Shown here piece after piece: positions 18,401 through 25,379 of a stretch of 64,000 nt of DNA. The notes beneath the pieces were generated by a model that had not been told where the DNA came from, did not search any database, and saw only the letters and a list, made by a program, of their open reading frames with translations. The DNA is from Streptomyces sp. CG 926 (GTDB lineage Bacteria; Actinomycetota; Actinomycetes; Streptomycetales; Streptomycetaceae), in assembly GCF_003148825.1 (NCBI RefSeq), contig NZ_QGGZ01000003.1, positions 620,001-684,000 of the forward strand, given 5' to 3'. The translations under genes were made by a program, and so were the position numbers. Numbering within the stretch: the first letter of the stretch is position 1; every line of letters begins with the position of its first letter.

Positions 18401-18827
18401 CCAGCTCGGCCTCGGTGTCCACGGTCTGCGAGAGATCGCGGACCACGAGCATCAGCAGCTCGTCACCCGTGTACGAGGGTTGCGGCTCACGGTAGGCGTC
18501 GCGCCCGTCGAGATGCGCGCTGGTGACCTCTACGGGGAACTCGGAGCCGTCGGTACGGCGCGCGGTCATCCGTTTGGGTTTGGCGCGGCCGCCGTCGTCC
18601 TCGCCGGGCCGGCGCATGGAGCCGGGGATCAGCTTGGAGTCGAACTCGGGCAAGAGGTCGAGCACGCCCCGGCCGACGAGCCCGGTGCCGGGACTCTCCA
18701 TGACCTCGAGCGCGATCGAATTGGCGTTGACGACCGTGCCGTTGGCGTTGACGAGCAACAGCGCGTCCGGAAGAGCGTCGAGTATTGCTGCGAGGCGAGC
18801 AGCGCCTCGGGATGGCCTGCTGCTCAC
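15483..18827 (-). CDS. Very large PAS/degenerate histidine-kinase/receiver-like protein
   Basis: 1114 residues from GTG 18827, chosen because GGGAGGAAG stands 9 bases upstream. Domains in order: PAS at about 10-130, PAS at about 150-262 (TDTDGRVVLVNPAAAQILGY), a DHp-like helix pair at about 270-340, a GHKL-like domain at about 355-480, an Ala/Pro/Gly linker of nearly 400 residues carrying repeated RRR motifs, and two receiver-like domains after about 870. The phospho-accepting His is missing: the H-box reads GESLRGPLDEL. The ATPase N-box is also poor (HLVADVAG). The last receiver keeps an Asp (VVMDLMQ), but its acidic pocket is EEHDE and no conserved Lys follows. I infer a scaffold or phosphorylation-independent sensor. 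Confidence 0.8.
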   Translation of the reverse strand: MSSRPSRGAARLAAILDALPDALLLVNANGTVVNANSIALEVMESPGTGLVGRGVLDLLPEFDSKLIPGSMRRPGEDDGGRAKPKRMTARRTDGSEFPVEVTSAHLDGRDAYREPQPSYTGDELLMLVVRDLSQTVDTEAELARSQRQTEMILRAAAEGVVGTDTDGRVVLVNPAAAQILGYRATDLGNRELHGLVQHSRADGSPFPFEESPLADTLRSGRKHRVRGQVLWNKAGQPVAVDLTTSPVRDGEQLVGAVMTFTDRRPYDALAARHAQLMAVLGESLRGPLDELRGELATLAADDAGQLWPEANQLLHHLAAGYSRMTTLVDNVLGYQRLDTGRDRLTKKNVLINTVVTAGVDGAVELIGPGRAQFAVHAPTIEAEVDADRIATALAHLVADVAGVDATGKTRQGSGYSDSTIVVAAAQRGDVVRIEVRGPYEGGNPVHEPIVRGIVAAHGGVLQTVEVPGAPGGAYVLELPLGSGAGTVVLPEPAEEPPTGPTTDGAGTAGGAAPGKVSGGRRARRGVDAFLDDETPDPAAAQAAQPAPGGGALALPSGRRRGGEAADAPETGPELAQSPVNPAGLGTGRRRGRAGDGSGEAEGPGGHEGPGRPVPPQGTAMPALPPVPAVPPVPVTEHPAGRRRALGPAGSAQPGGPVPATGLGPTPAPARPIAPEGGFALPAGPTAAPPAAGSDADAPAGRRGRRVLGAPAAEPEPEAAATAAATGSAQPDDSAENPTGRRRALAGAPAWPVPAARTAPEGDEASGQVAVPGARRPQDAPAEGQAAQPISVRALGTLGQGISVDASGSGPTSGSGAASGSGRRRRLAEPTPQGRAFAIGAPEAGSDEGPEPLDGPGGAVEVVNRPVPQPVDDELPPEPLDNPRRLLVWPAPDVQTQQALSDRGYRPVIVHSREEVDAQIAAFPAALFVDPLTGPITRTALQSLRQAAVAAEVPVLVTAGLGHATREAAYGADPAVLLKALAPRDSEQHPSRVLLIEEHDEIATALTAALERRGMQVARAGADTDAVELATRMRPNLVVMDLMQVRRRRAGIVDWLRANGQLNRTPLVVYTTTGIDPAELPRLASGESVLFLAERATTADVQGRIVDLLAKIGTN

Positions 18828-18946
18828 GACGAGCTTCCTCCCTGACCACAACTACCGGCAAGTCACGGGAGGAGTCTAAGGCCACAGGCCCGCGATGAGG
18901 TGGCCGATGTGTGGTGGATACCGCCCATCCCGCGCATCCTCCCAGG

Positions 18947-19372
18947 TCAGGAACGCCCACTCGGAAGCAGAGGTTCCAACTCGTCCCAACGACGGATCTC
19001 GCATCCGTCGGTCCGCCGGAACGTGGCGTCCACCTTGTGGCCGTTCCACGTTCCGGTGATCCGGGCGGTGGCGGGACCCCCGTGCTGCATGGTGCAGATC
19101 TGTCGCTTGGAGACGGGGGCGAAGGGGTCCTTCCCCTCCCTGGCGAAGTGGTCCAGCCGGGCGCAGGCCCCTTCCGCCTCCGGGTGGTCGCCGCCGACGG
19201 GGCCGCATTCGAGCCGGTACTCCCGGTCCAACTGGCGGTTGCCGGTGTCGGCCATGGCGATGGTGAGGTGGTCGGGCGTCGCCAGCAGCCTGCCCAGCGG
19301 GAGCGGCGGCAGTGGCCCGGCCACCGCGGCGGCCAGGGCGGAGGTGGCGGCGAAGGCGGCGAGACGCAGCAT
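18947..19372 (-). CDS. Streptomyces subtilisin inhibitor (SSI, I16) family protein
   Basis: 141 residues with a signal peptide at about 1-19. The mature part carries the SSI pattern: ITIAMADTG-like first strand (here LTIAMADTGNRQ), a first Cys pair (LECGP...GACARL) and a second pair spanning the reactive loop (QICTMQHGG...TDGCEIRRW). By alignment with SSI, where the loop is CPM-VY, the P1 residue is Met in CTM-QH. Such proteins are abundant secreted inhibitors of subtilisin- and transglutaminase-activating proteases. The Pro next to the loop in SSI is replaced by Thr, so specificity may differ. Confidence 0.88.
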   Translation of the reverse strand: MLRLAAFAATSALAAAVAGPLPPLPLGRLLATPDHLTIAMADTGNRQLDREYRLECGPVGGDHPEAEGACARLDHFAREGKDPFAPVSKRQICTMQHGGPATARITGTWNGHKVDATFRRTDGCEIRRWDELEPLLPSGRS

Positions 19373-19560
19373 GGGGCACTCCAGGTCGTCCGTACGTCGT
19401 ACGGCCTGCCCAACGACGAGAGGCGCTCCGACGTTGCGTGCCGCGGCCGCATTAAGGCTTTGCCCTCCGCCCGTCCCGCCTAGTACCGTGGGAGCGGATT
19501 GGTGAGGGGCCCTGCGCCTGTGTCATCATCTGCACGCACCTTCGTACGCGAGGGTGTGCT

Positions 19561-19651
19561 GGAGGCGTCGCCTAGTCCGGTCTATGGCGCCGCACTGCTA
19601 ATGCGGTTTGGGGCTTACACCCCATCGAGGGTTCAAATCCCTCCGCCTCCG
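19561..19651 (+). tRNA. tRNA-Ser (anticodon GCT)
   Basis: A 91-nt class II tRNA: acceptor GGAGGCG/CGCCTCC, anticodon loop CTGCTAA (GCT), long variable arm, T-loop GGTTCAAATCC. Followed by a strong terminator. Confidence 0.95.
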
Positions 19652-19657
19652 CACCTC

Positions 19658-19693
19658 ATCGAAGCCCCGGTCCTGACGGACCGGGGCTTCGAT
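19658..19693 (+). terminator. tRNA-Ser(GCT) terminator
   Basis: A 16-bp perfect stem (19658-19673 / 19678-19693) with the 4-nt loop TGAC, six bases after the tRNA. Confidence 0.88.
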
Positions 19694-19869
19694 GCGTTCC
19701 GGGACGATCCGGCCCGCTCCACCCTTTGCGCGAAGCCATCCGGATGATCTCCATCCGGCCCGTTTCCGCAGGTCAGCATGGGTTTGGCTAATGGATTTCG
19801 CGTCCCGGCGAGGTCCATGTATTGTTGTTCTCGCAAGGCCAACGGGGCGCAAAACCCCGAGAAGCCCAA

Positions 19870-19942
19870 GCACTCGTAGCTTAACGGATAGAGCATCTGA
19901 CTACGGATCAGAAGGTTGCAGGTTCGAATCCTGCCGAGTGCA
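19870..19942 (+). tRNA. tRNA-Arg (anticodon ACG), integration target
   Basis: A 73-nt class I tRNA: acceptor GCACTCG/CGAGTGC, anticodon loop CTACGGA (ACG), T-loop GGTTCGAATCC. Its 3' half from the anticodon loop to the end is duplicated at 24751-24793, so the tRNA carries attL of an integrated element and stays intact. Confidence 0.96.
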
Positions 19943-19943
19943 C
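19901..19943 (+). repeat. attL: 3' part of tRNA-Arg, left boundary of the element
   Basis: 43 bp identical to 24751-24793. The preceding base differs (A versus C) and so does the base after (G versus A), which defines the repeat precisely. It runs from the anticodon loop to one base past the tRNA, the usual core for tyrosine-integrase elements. Confidence 0.95.
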
Positions 19944-19950
19944 GCTGATC

Positions 19951-19983
19951 AAAGGCCCCCTGGAGATTCTCCAGGGGGCCTTT
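19951..19983. terminator. Bidirectional terminator inside attL end
   Basis: A 15-bp perfect stem with the loop ATT, with an A-run on one side and a T-run on the other, between tRNA-Arg and the convergent integrase remnant. Confidence 0.88.
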
Positions 19984-20022
19984 GACATCAGCGGGTGACA
20001 TCAACGTGTGAAGCCGGACCGG

Positions 20023-21295
20023 TCAGGCAGCCGGAGACTCCTCCCGCGCGTCACCCTCCTCCTCGCCGGATTCGTCAACGCCGAGCGCGTCGTCCATCCG
20101 GTCGGCGGCGGCGCGCAGCGTCGTCTGCATGACGTGCGCGTAGGTATCCAGCGTCATGGTGATCGTGCTGTGCCCGAGCGTCTCCATGATCGTGCGAGCG
20201 TCCACACCCTGTGCGAGCAGCAGTGAGGCGCAGGTCGTGCACACGGACCCGCCGGACCTTGGCGTTGCTGCACAAGATCGTGAGCATCCGATTCAGGCTG
20301 CGCGGGTCCGTGGCGCGGCCGGTCGGTGTCGTGAAGATCAGCACGTTCGGCTGGTGGGCGAGCGGCTGCCACTTCTCGCCGGCCACCTTCCGGGCTGTCT
20401 CCTGCTGCTTCTGGTGGGCGAGCAGCGCGTCCACGCATCGCTTGGGGAGAGAAACGGTGCCGATGGAGCGCGCCGTTTTCGGGGTGCCGAAGATCAGCTC
20501 TCGTCGGATGCGCTGGAGATTGCGCCGGACCCTGAGCTGTCCGCCCACCAGGTCGACGTCCGACCAGGTGAGTCCCAGGACCTCCCCGCGCCGCAGCCCG
20601 GTCGAGATCAGCAGGAGCCATAGCGCGTACAGGCGGTGGGGCCTGGCGGTCTTCAGGAGCGTCCGCACTTCTGCTGCGTCCAGGGGCTGGACTTCTTCGC
20701 GCTGCACGGTGGGTGTCTCCACGATCCGGGCGACGTTGCGCGCCACGAGTTCTTCACGGACTGCCTGCTGGAGTGCCGAGCGGAGCACGGCGTGCACGTA
20801 CTGGACCGTTCGAGCCGACGGCCGGTGTGCGCAGCATCGGCCCACCGCGCAGCAGGTTCGGTCCTCCTTGGCACGCGCGGCATCGGCTCCACGCATGCAG
20901 CAGAGGCACCCTGCCTTGAAGTCGGCGAGGAACCGGCGGACATCGGTCGGCGACAGTCGGTTGAGCCGCTTCGTGCCGAGCGCGGGACGGATGTAGAGGC
21001 GAGACAGCCCCTCGTAGCTGCTGAGCGTCGCGGGCTTGAGCCGGTTCGGAGCGATGGCGGCGAGCCAGTACGTCAGGTACTCCCCGAAGGCCATCGACGA
21101 CGTCGCGGCCGGGATGCCCTGGCGGGTCTTGTCTTGCAGCTCGATGAGTTTGCCGCTCACCTCCCCGCGGGTCTTGCCGTAGACGAACTTCCGGACCCGA
21201 GTGCCGTCCGGCCGGTAGACGTAGGCGGCCGCCTGATAGCGGCCGTCCTTGCGCTTTGTGATGGTGCCTTCCCCATTGGCGCGCCTCTTGGCCAT
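20023..21295 (-). pseudogene. Tyrosine-recombinase integrase, frameshifted near the C-terminus
   Basis: The N-terminal 340 codons are intact: SAM-like/AP2-like domains with a Cys-rich insertion (CLCCMRGADAARAKEDRTCC...CAH), then the catalytic domain with the first Arg (STGLRRGEVLGLTW). In the box-II region the frame reads VRVHDLR and then runs out of frame. The expected continuation TCASLLLAQGV...GHSTITMTLDTYAH, with the nucleophilic Tyr, is encoded in a different frame at 20023-20244. The junction is explained exactly by loss of 11 bp between two copies of ACCTGCGCC. The catalytic Tyr is therefore not joined to the protein. Start ATG 21295 overlaps the excisionase stop. Confidence 0.88.
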
Positions 21296-21503
21296 CAGGC
21301 AGCCTCCTCAAGCTTGTTGTGGATGTAGGTCTGGAGGGAGACGAGGGGATGCGCCGCGTGCGGCCCTCGGTGTAGCTGAGAAGGGCGCCGGAGCGCAGCA
21401 GGTCATAGAGCTTGCTGCGGCTGAGCCGAAGGGCGTGCATCGCCTCCGGCACGGTGATGGCCTCATGGGTCGCGGGCAGCGTGAAGCTCGAAGCGGGCTC
21501 CAT
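21295..21503 (-). pseudogene. Excisionase (MerR-type HTH) gene with a 1-bp frameshift
   Basis: The product from ATG 21503, MEPASSFTLPATHEAITVPE, continues AMHALRLSRSKLYDLLRSGAL, a typical Xis/MerR winged HTH. After SYTEGRTRRIP the frame is lost; in another frame the sequence reads VSLQTYIHNKLEEAA and stops at TGA overlapping the integrase ATG (TGATG). Restoring one base in the C-run near 21341-21350 rejoins both parts into a normal 69-residue excisionase. The intact coupling with the integrase start shows that the original stop was here. Confidence 0.8.
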
Positions 21504-21566
21504 GTGGTGTGAGAGGGGCCGTCGCCTGGCCCTCTGAAAAGTTGGCGGCACAATGCCGTGGGTCGC

Positions 21567-21634
21567 GGACCATCGCGGACCACCCCATCTGACCTGGGGC
21601 TTTTCGGGGCCGATTGCTGGACCATCGCGGACCA
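21567..21634. repeat. Two 16-bp direct repeats upstream of the excisionase and GntR remnants
   Basis: GGACCATCGCGGACCA occurs at 21567-21582 and 21619-21634 (52 bp apart). Each copy itself contains a partial duplication of CGCGGACCA. Position between divergent genes suggests operators for the element's own regulator or arm-type recombinase sites. Confidence 0.6.
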
Positions 21635-21645
21635 GCCGCGCTGGC

Positions 21646-22200
21646 GTGGTTAGCGAGGGGCTGATCTCGTCCAGTCAGGGGCTCGGCTACGAGGTTCGCA
21701 AGCACGAGGTGTTCAAGCTGAACGCGTCGCGCTTCGAGAATCTGACCTTCGAGCAGAACGGCGACGCCTACAACACGGACGTTACCAATGCAGGGCGGCG
21801 ACCAAGCCAGACGTTCCGGGTGGAGATGGCGCCCGCCAACGCATACGTAGATGACGTGCCGTGGTCGACACAGGCGACCTACTACCCCGATTGGCTTGCA
21901 AAGGAGGCACCGCGCCTTGCCGAGCCCGGCGACATCGCGGAAGGTACAACGCGATATCTCGCTGCCGCTGGCATCGAGTAGATCGGCTACTTCGATGAGA
22001 TCTCTACCCGGATGCCGACGCCGGATGAAGCTCGTCTCCTTGACATGGGGGCCGGCGTCCCCGTGCTGCTCTGGACCCGAACCGGATTTTCTGGGGAAAG
22101 GCCACTCCGTTGCACGGTCACCACCTTCCGGGGTGACCTCAACCGGATGAATTACAAGATCGGTGACCTGTCCGCGCGATCCGAGGTTGAACCGAAGTGA
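21646..22200 (+). pseudogene. GntR-family (UTRA domain) regulator, truncated and interrupted
   Basis: The first readable part, SEGLISSSQGLGYEVRKHEV, normally follows the GntR winged HTH, which is missing. The UTRA domain continues, but MAPANAYVDDVPWST skips about 25 residues relative to what I remember of the family. A TAG at 21979-21981 interrupts the frame where family members have Gln (GIE-stop-IGYFDE). The tail (MPTPDEARLLDMGAGVPVLL) ends at 22200. GntR regulators of this type control excision and transfer in actinomycete integrative elements. With no DNA-binding domain, it cannot be functional. Confidence 0.82.
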
Positions 22201-22723
22201 TCATCGAAAGTGCAACAGTCGACGACGTTGCCAAGCTGCTTGCCTTCCGTGGGGAGGCGGCGAATTGGCTGCGCAAGCGTGGCTCTGATCAGTGGCGGCG
22301 CCCGTACCCGGCAGACCGCCTGCTAGCCACAATCAGGCTGGAACAGTCTTCATGGTCCGCGACGGTGACGAAACCGCCGCCACGATTACCCTGACGCGTG
22401 ACGTCGAGGCCGGGCTGTGGTCAGGCGAGGAACTCGCCGAGCCGTCTACGTTCGTGAACAAGCTGACGGTCGCCAGGGCGCACGGAGGAAGCAACCTTGG
22501 CGGGCGGCTACTCGACTGGGCAGGCGACCGGGCGCATCGCTCAGGCGCTTCATGGCTTCGCCTTGACGCATGGACGACGAACTTTGCACTGCAGAACTAT
22601 TATCTGCGCTATGGATTTGAGTACGTTCGCACCGTTACGGAGGGTGGTGCCGTCAACGGGGTCCCCGAGTTTCGGGCGGGCTTGCGCAACGTCCCACGCG
22701 GCCAGCAATCGTTTACGGGCTGA
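22197..22723 (+). pseudogene. GNAT-family N-acetyltransferase with a 1-bp frameshift
   Basis: The first part starts at GTG 22197, overlapping the GntR-remnant stop, and reads IIESATVDDVAKLLAFRGEA...PADRLLATI. The rest is in another frame: AGTVFMVRDGDETAATITL...LTVARAHGGSNLGGRLLDWA (acetyl-CoA-binding motif A, with GGSNLG in place of the usual RGxGxG/A) and ...LQNYYLRYGFEYVRT (motif B). A single-base loss near 22333 explains the break. The substrate is unknown. Confidence 0.78.
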
Positions 22724-22803
22724 AGGATGGAGCGCCGGTCCTATCCCGATCTCCTGGTCCGAGGGCTGATCCCGGACGATACGAAAGGTCGGTGGCGCAC
22801 GGT

Positions 22804-24297
22804 CTACCCCTTGGAGTGCGCTCGCCTGGCTTGCTCAAATAGAAACAGGTCCCTTTCTCCCGCGGCTCCCAAGGACTTGAAGATCTCCAACAAAGGGTCG
22901 ATTGAGTCAATTCTGCTCTTTGCGATCCCCTCAATTAGCAAGTCGGCGAACTGGATTTGATCTGCCTCTCTCAGCCCGAACAGGAGCCCTGGTATTTTAC
23001 TTTCCGGCCTTTCTGTCGCGATGCCGTCAATAATGAGTTGCCGATGCTCCGCGCTCAAGGAGCCAACTAGCTCCGTAATTTCTGTGTGATTCTTTCGCAC
23101 GGCGATGGATTTGAAAATTGTGCGAATCGGCTCATCGGAGGGGAACTCGGCGAACAGATGGATCATTTCCAGAATTCGTTGCGAGTCTGCACCCCAAGTG
23201 AACCAAGTGAGAGTGCTATCCGGCAGGTATCGACCGTTCATGGTCTTGAAATCCCACCCCAGGTCCATGATGAGGTCAAAAACTTCCTGGGGTGAGCGAT
23301 CCGCAAAGTAGATGCAGACCTGTGGACCGATGCTGGATTCGTGCCTTTTGTTGAGTTCTCGAAGGAGATCAGCCACGGCAGTCAGGGGGTAGTGCAGCCC
23401 GATGGCCCTACCCATTGCGCGCATTTCTTCTTCTGTCTTTCGGGTGAGGAAGTTAAGTAGGGTTGTCGTTAGCTCTGCTGGGGAAAGTTTAAGTTCCGCT
23501 GCATCCTGTCCGGGTCGCGCGGATGGAACATTTTCTCGAGTCAAGCGGTCCAGCTTTCTTTGTAGGCTTTCAGCCCTTGAATTCGATTCAACCGCTTCCT
23601 GTAGTGCGATTTCCAAAGCCTCTGCGTTGCGCGATTCATTTCCCGACTCTGCCGCTATTTCTGCGCTTTCCAATTGAGATTCAAGGGCGTTGCAGCGCTC
23701 CTGGGTGGATTGAGCGATTTCTCGCGCGCGCCCAAGTTCTTCTTGTAGGCTCACGATCTCTTGGCGAAGGCGCGTGATTTGGTCCTGCGCACTCTCGTTT
23801 CTGGATTCAAGTCGCAGAATTTCTGACTGTTGGTCCGCCTCCGCTCCTTCTAGCTCGCGCATGGTGACCTCTAGTTCTGCGATGCGCTGTTGCCGGGACT
23901 GCAACGCCTCCAGAAGTACCTGCTCTCTGATCTCTGCCCGGCGGTGGCTTCGGTCCGCTTCTTCGAGCTGATCTTGCAGGTTTTGGACTTCGTACCGACC
24001 CATGTTGCTGACGCGCAACGCGGCCCTATGAAGCTCTCGTGTGTGGTCCACCACGGCGCCGAGCAGGGGCACTTGCCGCATCACCCCTACCTCGGCGAGC
24101 AGGCCGTGAACAAAGGGCCACGGTGGGATCCGGGTGCCGTTCAGATAGCGGGATACCGTACCGGGATCGCAGTGGCAACGAGTCGCGTAGAGGCGTACCG
24201 AAACGCGCAAGGGGCGAAAGAGATCGCGTAGGTGCTGAGCTAGGGCTCGTGCTTCTGGCGAAATCTCGTTGCTGACCGGCTGCAGCTCGGAGTTCAA
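22804..24297 (-). CDS. Helix-turn-helix / long coiled-coil protein with a C-terminal helical domain of unknown function
   Basis: 497 residues from TTG 24297 (GAGGGGG upstream; an earlier TTG at 24363 is possible). Residues about 30-65 resemble an XRE-like HTH (RVSVRLYATRCHCDPGTVSR, then YLNGTRIPPW). Residues about 100-255 are a long Glu/Gln/Arg-rich coiled coil. Residues about 270-497 form a mostly helical domain that I do not recognise. N-terminal modules of this kind recur in Streptomyces joined to variable C-terminal domains. It is the only long intact gene in the decayed element and is visibly AT-richer than its surroundings. Candidate regulator or sensor with a non-DNA effector domain; function not assignable. 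Confidence 0.75.
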   Translation of the reverse strand: MNSELQPVSNEISPEARALAQHLRDLFRPLRVSVRLYATRCHCDPGTVSRYLNGTRIPPWPFVHGLLAEVGVMRQVPLLGAVVDHTRELHRAALRVSNMGRYEVQNLQDQLEEADRSHRRAEIREQVLLEALQSRQQRIAELEVTMRELEGAEADQQSEILRLESRNESAQDQITRLRQEIVSLQEELGRAREIAQSTQERCNALESQLESAEIAAESGNESRNAEALEIALQEAVESNSRAESLQRKLDRLTRENVPSARPGQDAAELKLSPAELTTTLLNFLTRKTEEEMRAMGRAIGLHYPLTAVADLLRELNKRHESSIGPQVCIYFADRSPQEVFDLIMDLGWDFKTMNGRYLPDSTLTWFTWGADSQRILEMIHLFAEFPSDEPIRTIFKSIAVRKNHTEITELVGSLSAEHRQLIIDGIATERPESKIPGLLFGLREADQIQFADLLIEGIAKSRIDSIDPLLEIFKSLGAAGERDLFLFEQARRAHSKG

Positions 24298-24324
24298 CTG
24301 CTCCCCCTCGGTGGTGTGTGAAGT

Positions 24325-24360
24325 GTTGCAAGTATCGGCAACGCGTGACAGTAGCGGCAA
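24325..24360 (-). promoter_or_regulatory. Candidate promoter and operator of the HTH/coiled-coil gene
   Basis: On the minus strand TTGCCG (24360-24355), 18 bp, then GATACT (24336-24331) make a good -35/-10 pair ahead of the TTG start. An inverted repeat GTTGC-N8-GCAAC (24325-24342) covers the -10, consistent with autorepression by the HTH protein. Confidence 0.5.
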
Positions 24361-24436
24361 CACCCCATCGAGCGGCGAATCTTGACGGGCAAGCCCAACT
24401 CGGCCTTTTTGGCGCTACTTGAGGAGCTGTTAGAAC

Positions 24437-24601
24437 ATGACTGCGAATAATGTGGAGCCGCAGATGCCGGACGAGACCCCCACCGTTGTGGTGTTGCTGA
24501 GCTTGATCGGTGAGTTGGTGTCCGACGACACCAATCAGGCGTCGGCATTCTGCCTGCTCCTCGCGCTCGCCTTCCTCCTCCTGCGCTACCAGCGTCGATG
24601 A
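24437..24601 (+). CDS. 54-residue small membrane peptide, divergent from the HTH/coiled-coil gene
   Basis: ATG 24437 with GAGGAG ten bases upstream; TGA ends at 24601. The peptide has a short polar N-terminus (MTANNVEPQMPDETPT), a first hydrophobic stretch (VVVLLSLIGELV) and a C-terminal helix ASAFCLLLALAFLLLRY followed by basic QRR. This is the shape of a single- or double-span membrane peptide. It is the second gene of the element without a visible lesion. The divergent pairing with an HTH/coiled-coil protein could be a regulator-effector unit. No homologue recalled. Confidence 0.55.
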   Translation: MTANNVEPQMPDETPTVVVLLSLIGELVSDDTNQASAFCLLLALAFLLLRYQRR

Positions 24602-24750
24602 CGGCCTGACGTCTTCAGCTGGTTGACTTCAGCGCCTGACATCAACGTCAGCAGACGTCAGCGCACGGCGATCGACTGGGTGGACTCGTCGACGAGGCGT
24701 CGGAACCGGCATCGGCCCTTCTGACGGCTGGTGGAGGTGAGCGCACCCGC

Positions 24751-24793
24751 CTACGGATCAGAAGGTTGCAGGTTCGAATCCTGCCGAGTGCAC
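24751..24793 (+). repeat. attR: duplicated 3' end of tRNA-Arg
   Basis: Perfect 43-bp copy of 19901-19943. The 5' half of the tRNA is absent, so no functional tRNA is encoded here. The strong terminator that follows is probably the original terminator of the tRNA gene before insertion. Confidence 0.95.
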
Positions 24794-24798
24794 AGCAG

Positions 24799-24834
24799 GA
24801 CAGAGGCCCCGGACGAAAGTCCGGGGCCTCTGTC
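24799..24834 (+). terminator. Terminator right of attR
   Basis: A 15-bp perfect stem GACAGAGGCCCCGGA / TCCGGGGCCTCTGTC with the 6-nt loop CGAAAG. Confidence 0.88.
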
Positions 24835-25001
24835 GTATGTCCTGACGGCCCGGTGTCTCCTCCTTGATGGGGACGGGGTCCCCCGGAGGATGTCGGGGGT
24901 GGGATGGCTCTGGCGGGGGACGCGGACCAGCGGCCGGCGTCGGTACGGTTTTTGGAGATCGTCCGAGGCTGGACGTCCGAAGCCGGAAAACGGGGGCACT
25001 C

Positions 25002-25367
25002 ATGGGACTGTTCGGGAACGCTCACACCGTCGACCCCGTGTCGGCGCAGCGGGACTACGCGCGGCTGCTGGGGCAGGGGGAGCAGGTGCATGCCGCGTAT
25101 CTGCTGATCCGGGACACGATCCTGTTCACCGACCGGCGGCTGGTGCTCGTCGACAAGCAGGGGCTCACGGGGAAGAAGGTGGAGTACCACTCCGTCCCGT
25201 ACCGGAGCATCACGCACTTCTCCGTCGAGACCGCCGGGCACTTCGATCTCGACGCCGAGCTCAAGATATGGATATCCGGCAGCTCGACGCCGATCGAGAA
25301 GACCTTCACCAAGGGCGTCGACATCTACGAGGTGCAGGCGATCCTGACCCAGTTCGTCGCCCGGTAG
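25002..25367 (+). CDS. Bacterial PH-domain protein (YvbH/bPH-like)
   Basis: 121 residues from ATG 25002. The whole protein is one small beta-rich domain: YLLIRDTILFTDRRLVLVDK, then KKVEYHSVPYRSITHFSVET, which is the signature of bacterial PH-like domains, and a C-terminal helix (GVDIYEVQAILTQFVAR). Members are soluble, conserved in many Gram-positives, and lack a defined role. No membrane segment. Convergent with the SMP-30 gene 12 bp downstream. Confidence 0.85.
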   Translation: MGLFGNAHTVDPVSAQRDYARLLGQGEQVHAAYLLIRDTILFTDRRLVLVDKQGLTGKKVEYHSVPYRSITHFSVETAGHFDLDAELKIWISGSSTPIEKTFTKGVDIYEVQAILTQFVAR

Positions 25368-25379
25368 GCGGCCCGGCGG

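Larger units (their letters stand above)
19944..24793. mobile_element. Decayed 4.85-kb integrative element (AICE-like) in tRNA-Arg
   Basis: The element lies between perfect 43-bp att repeats. Order from attL: terminator, tyrosine integrase (broken), excisionase (broken), operator-like repeats, GntR/UTRA regulator (broken), GNAT acetyltransferase (broken), an intact HTH/coiled-coil gene and an intact 54-codon membrane peptide, attR. The int-xis-GntR set is typical of pSAM2-type actinomycete integrative elements, but replication (RepSA-like) and transfer (TraSA/FtsK-like) genes are absent. Codon use and GC of the HTH/coiled-coil gene are clearly AT-richer than the flanks. The element is therefore probably immobile, unless rescued in trans. 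Confidence 0.9.

Noticed and set aside
20754..21551. Single long minus-strand protein covering excisionase and integrase
   Set aside because: It is excisionase in its first part, then an out-of-frame reading of the integrase gene; the fusion arises from the frameshift.
24751..24793. Second tRNA-Arg gene at attR
   Set aside because: Only the 3' half from the anticodon loop onward is present, with no D-arm or 5' acceptor strand.
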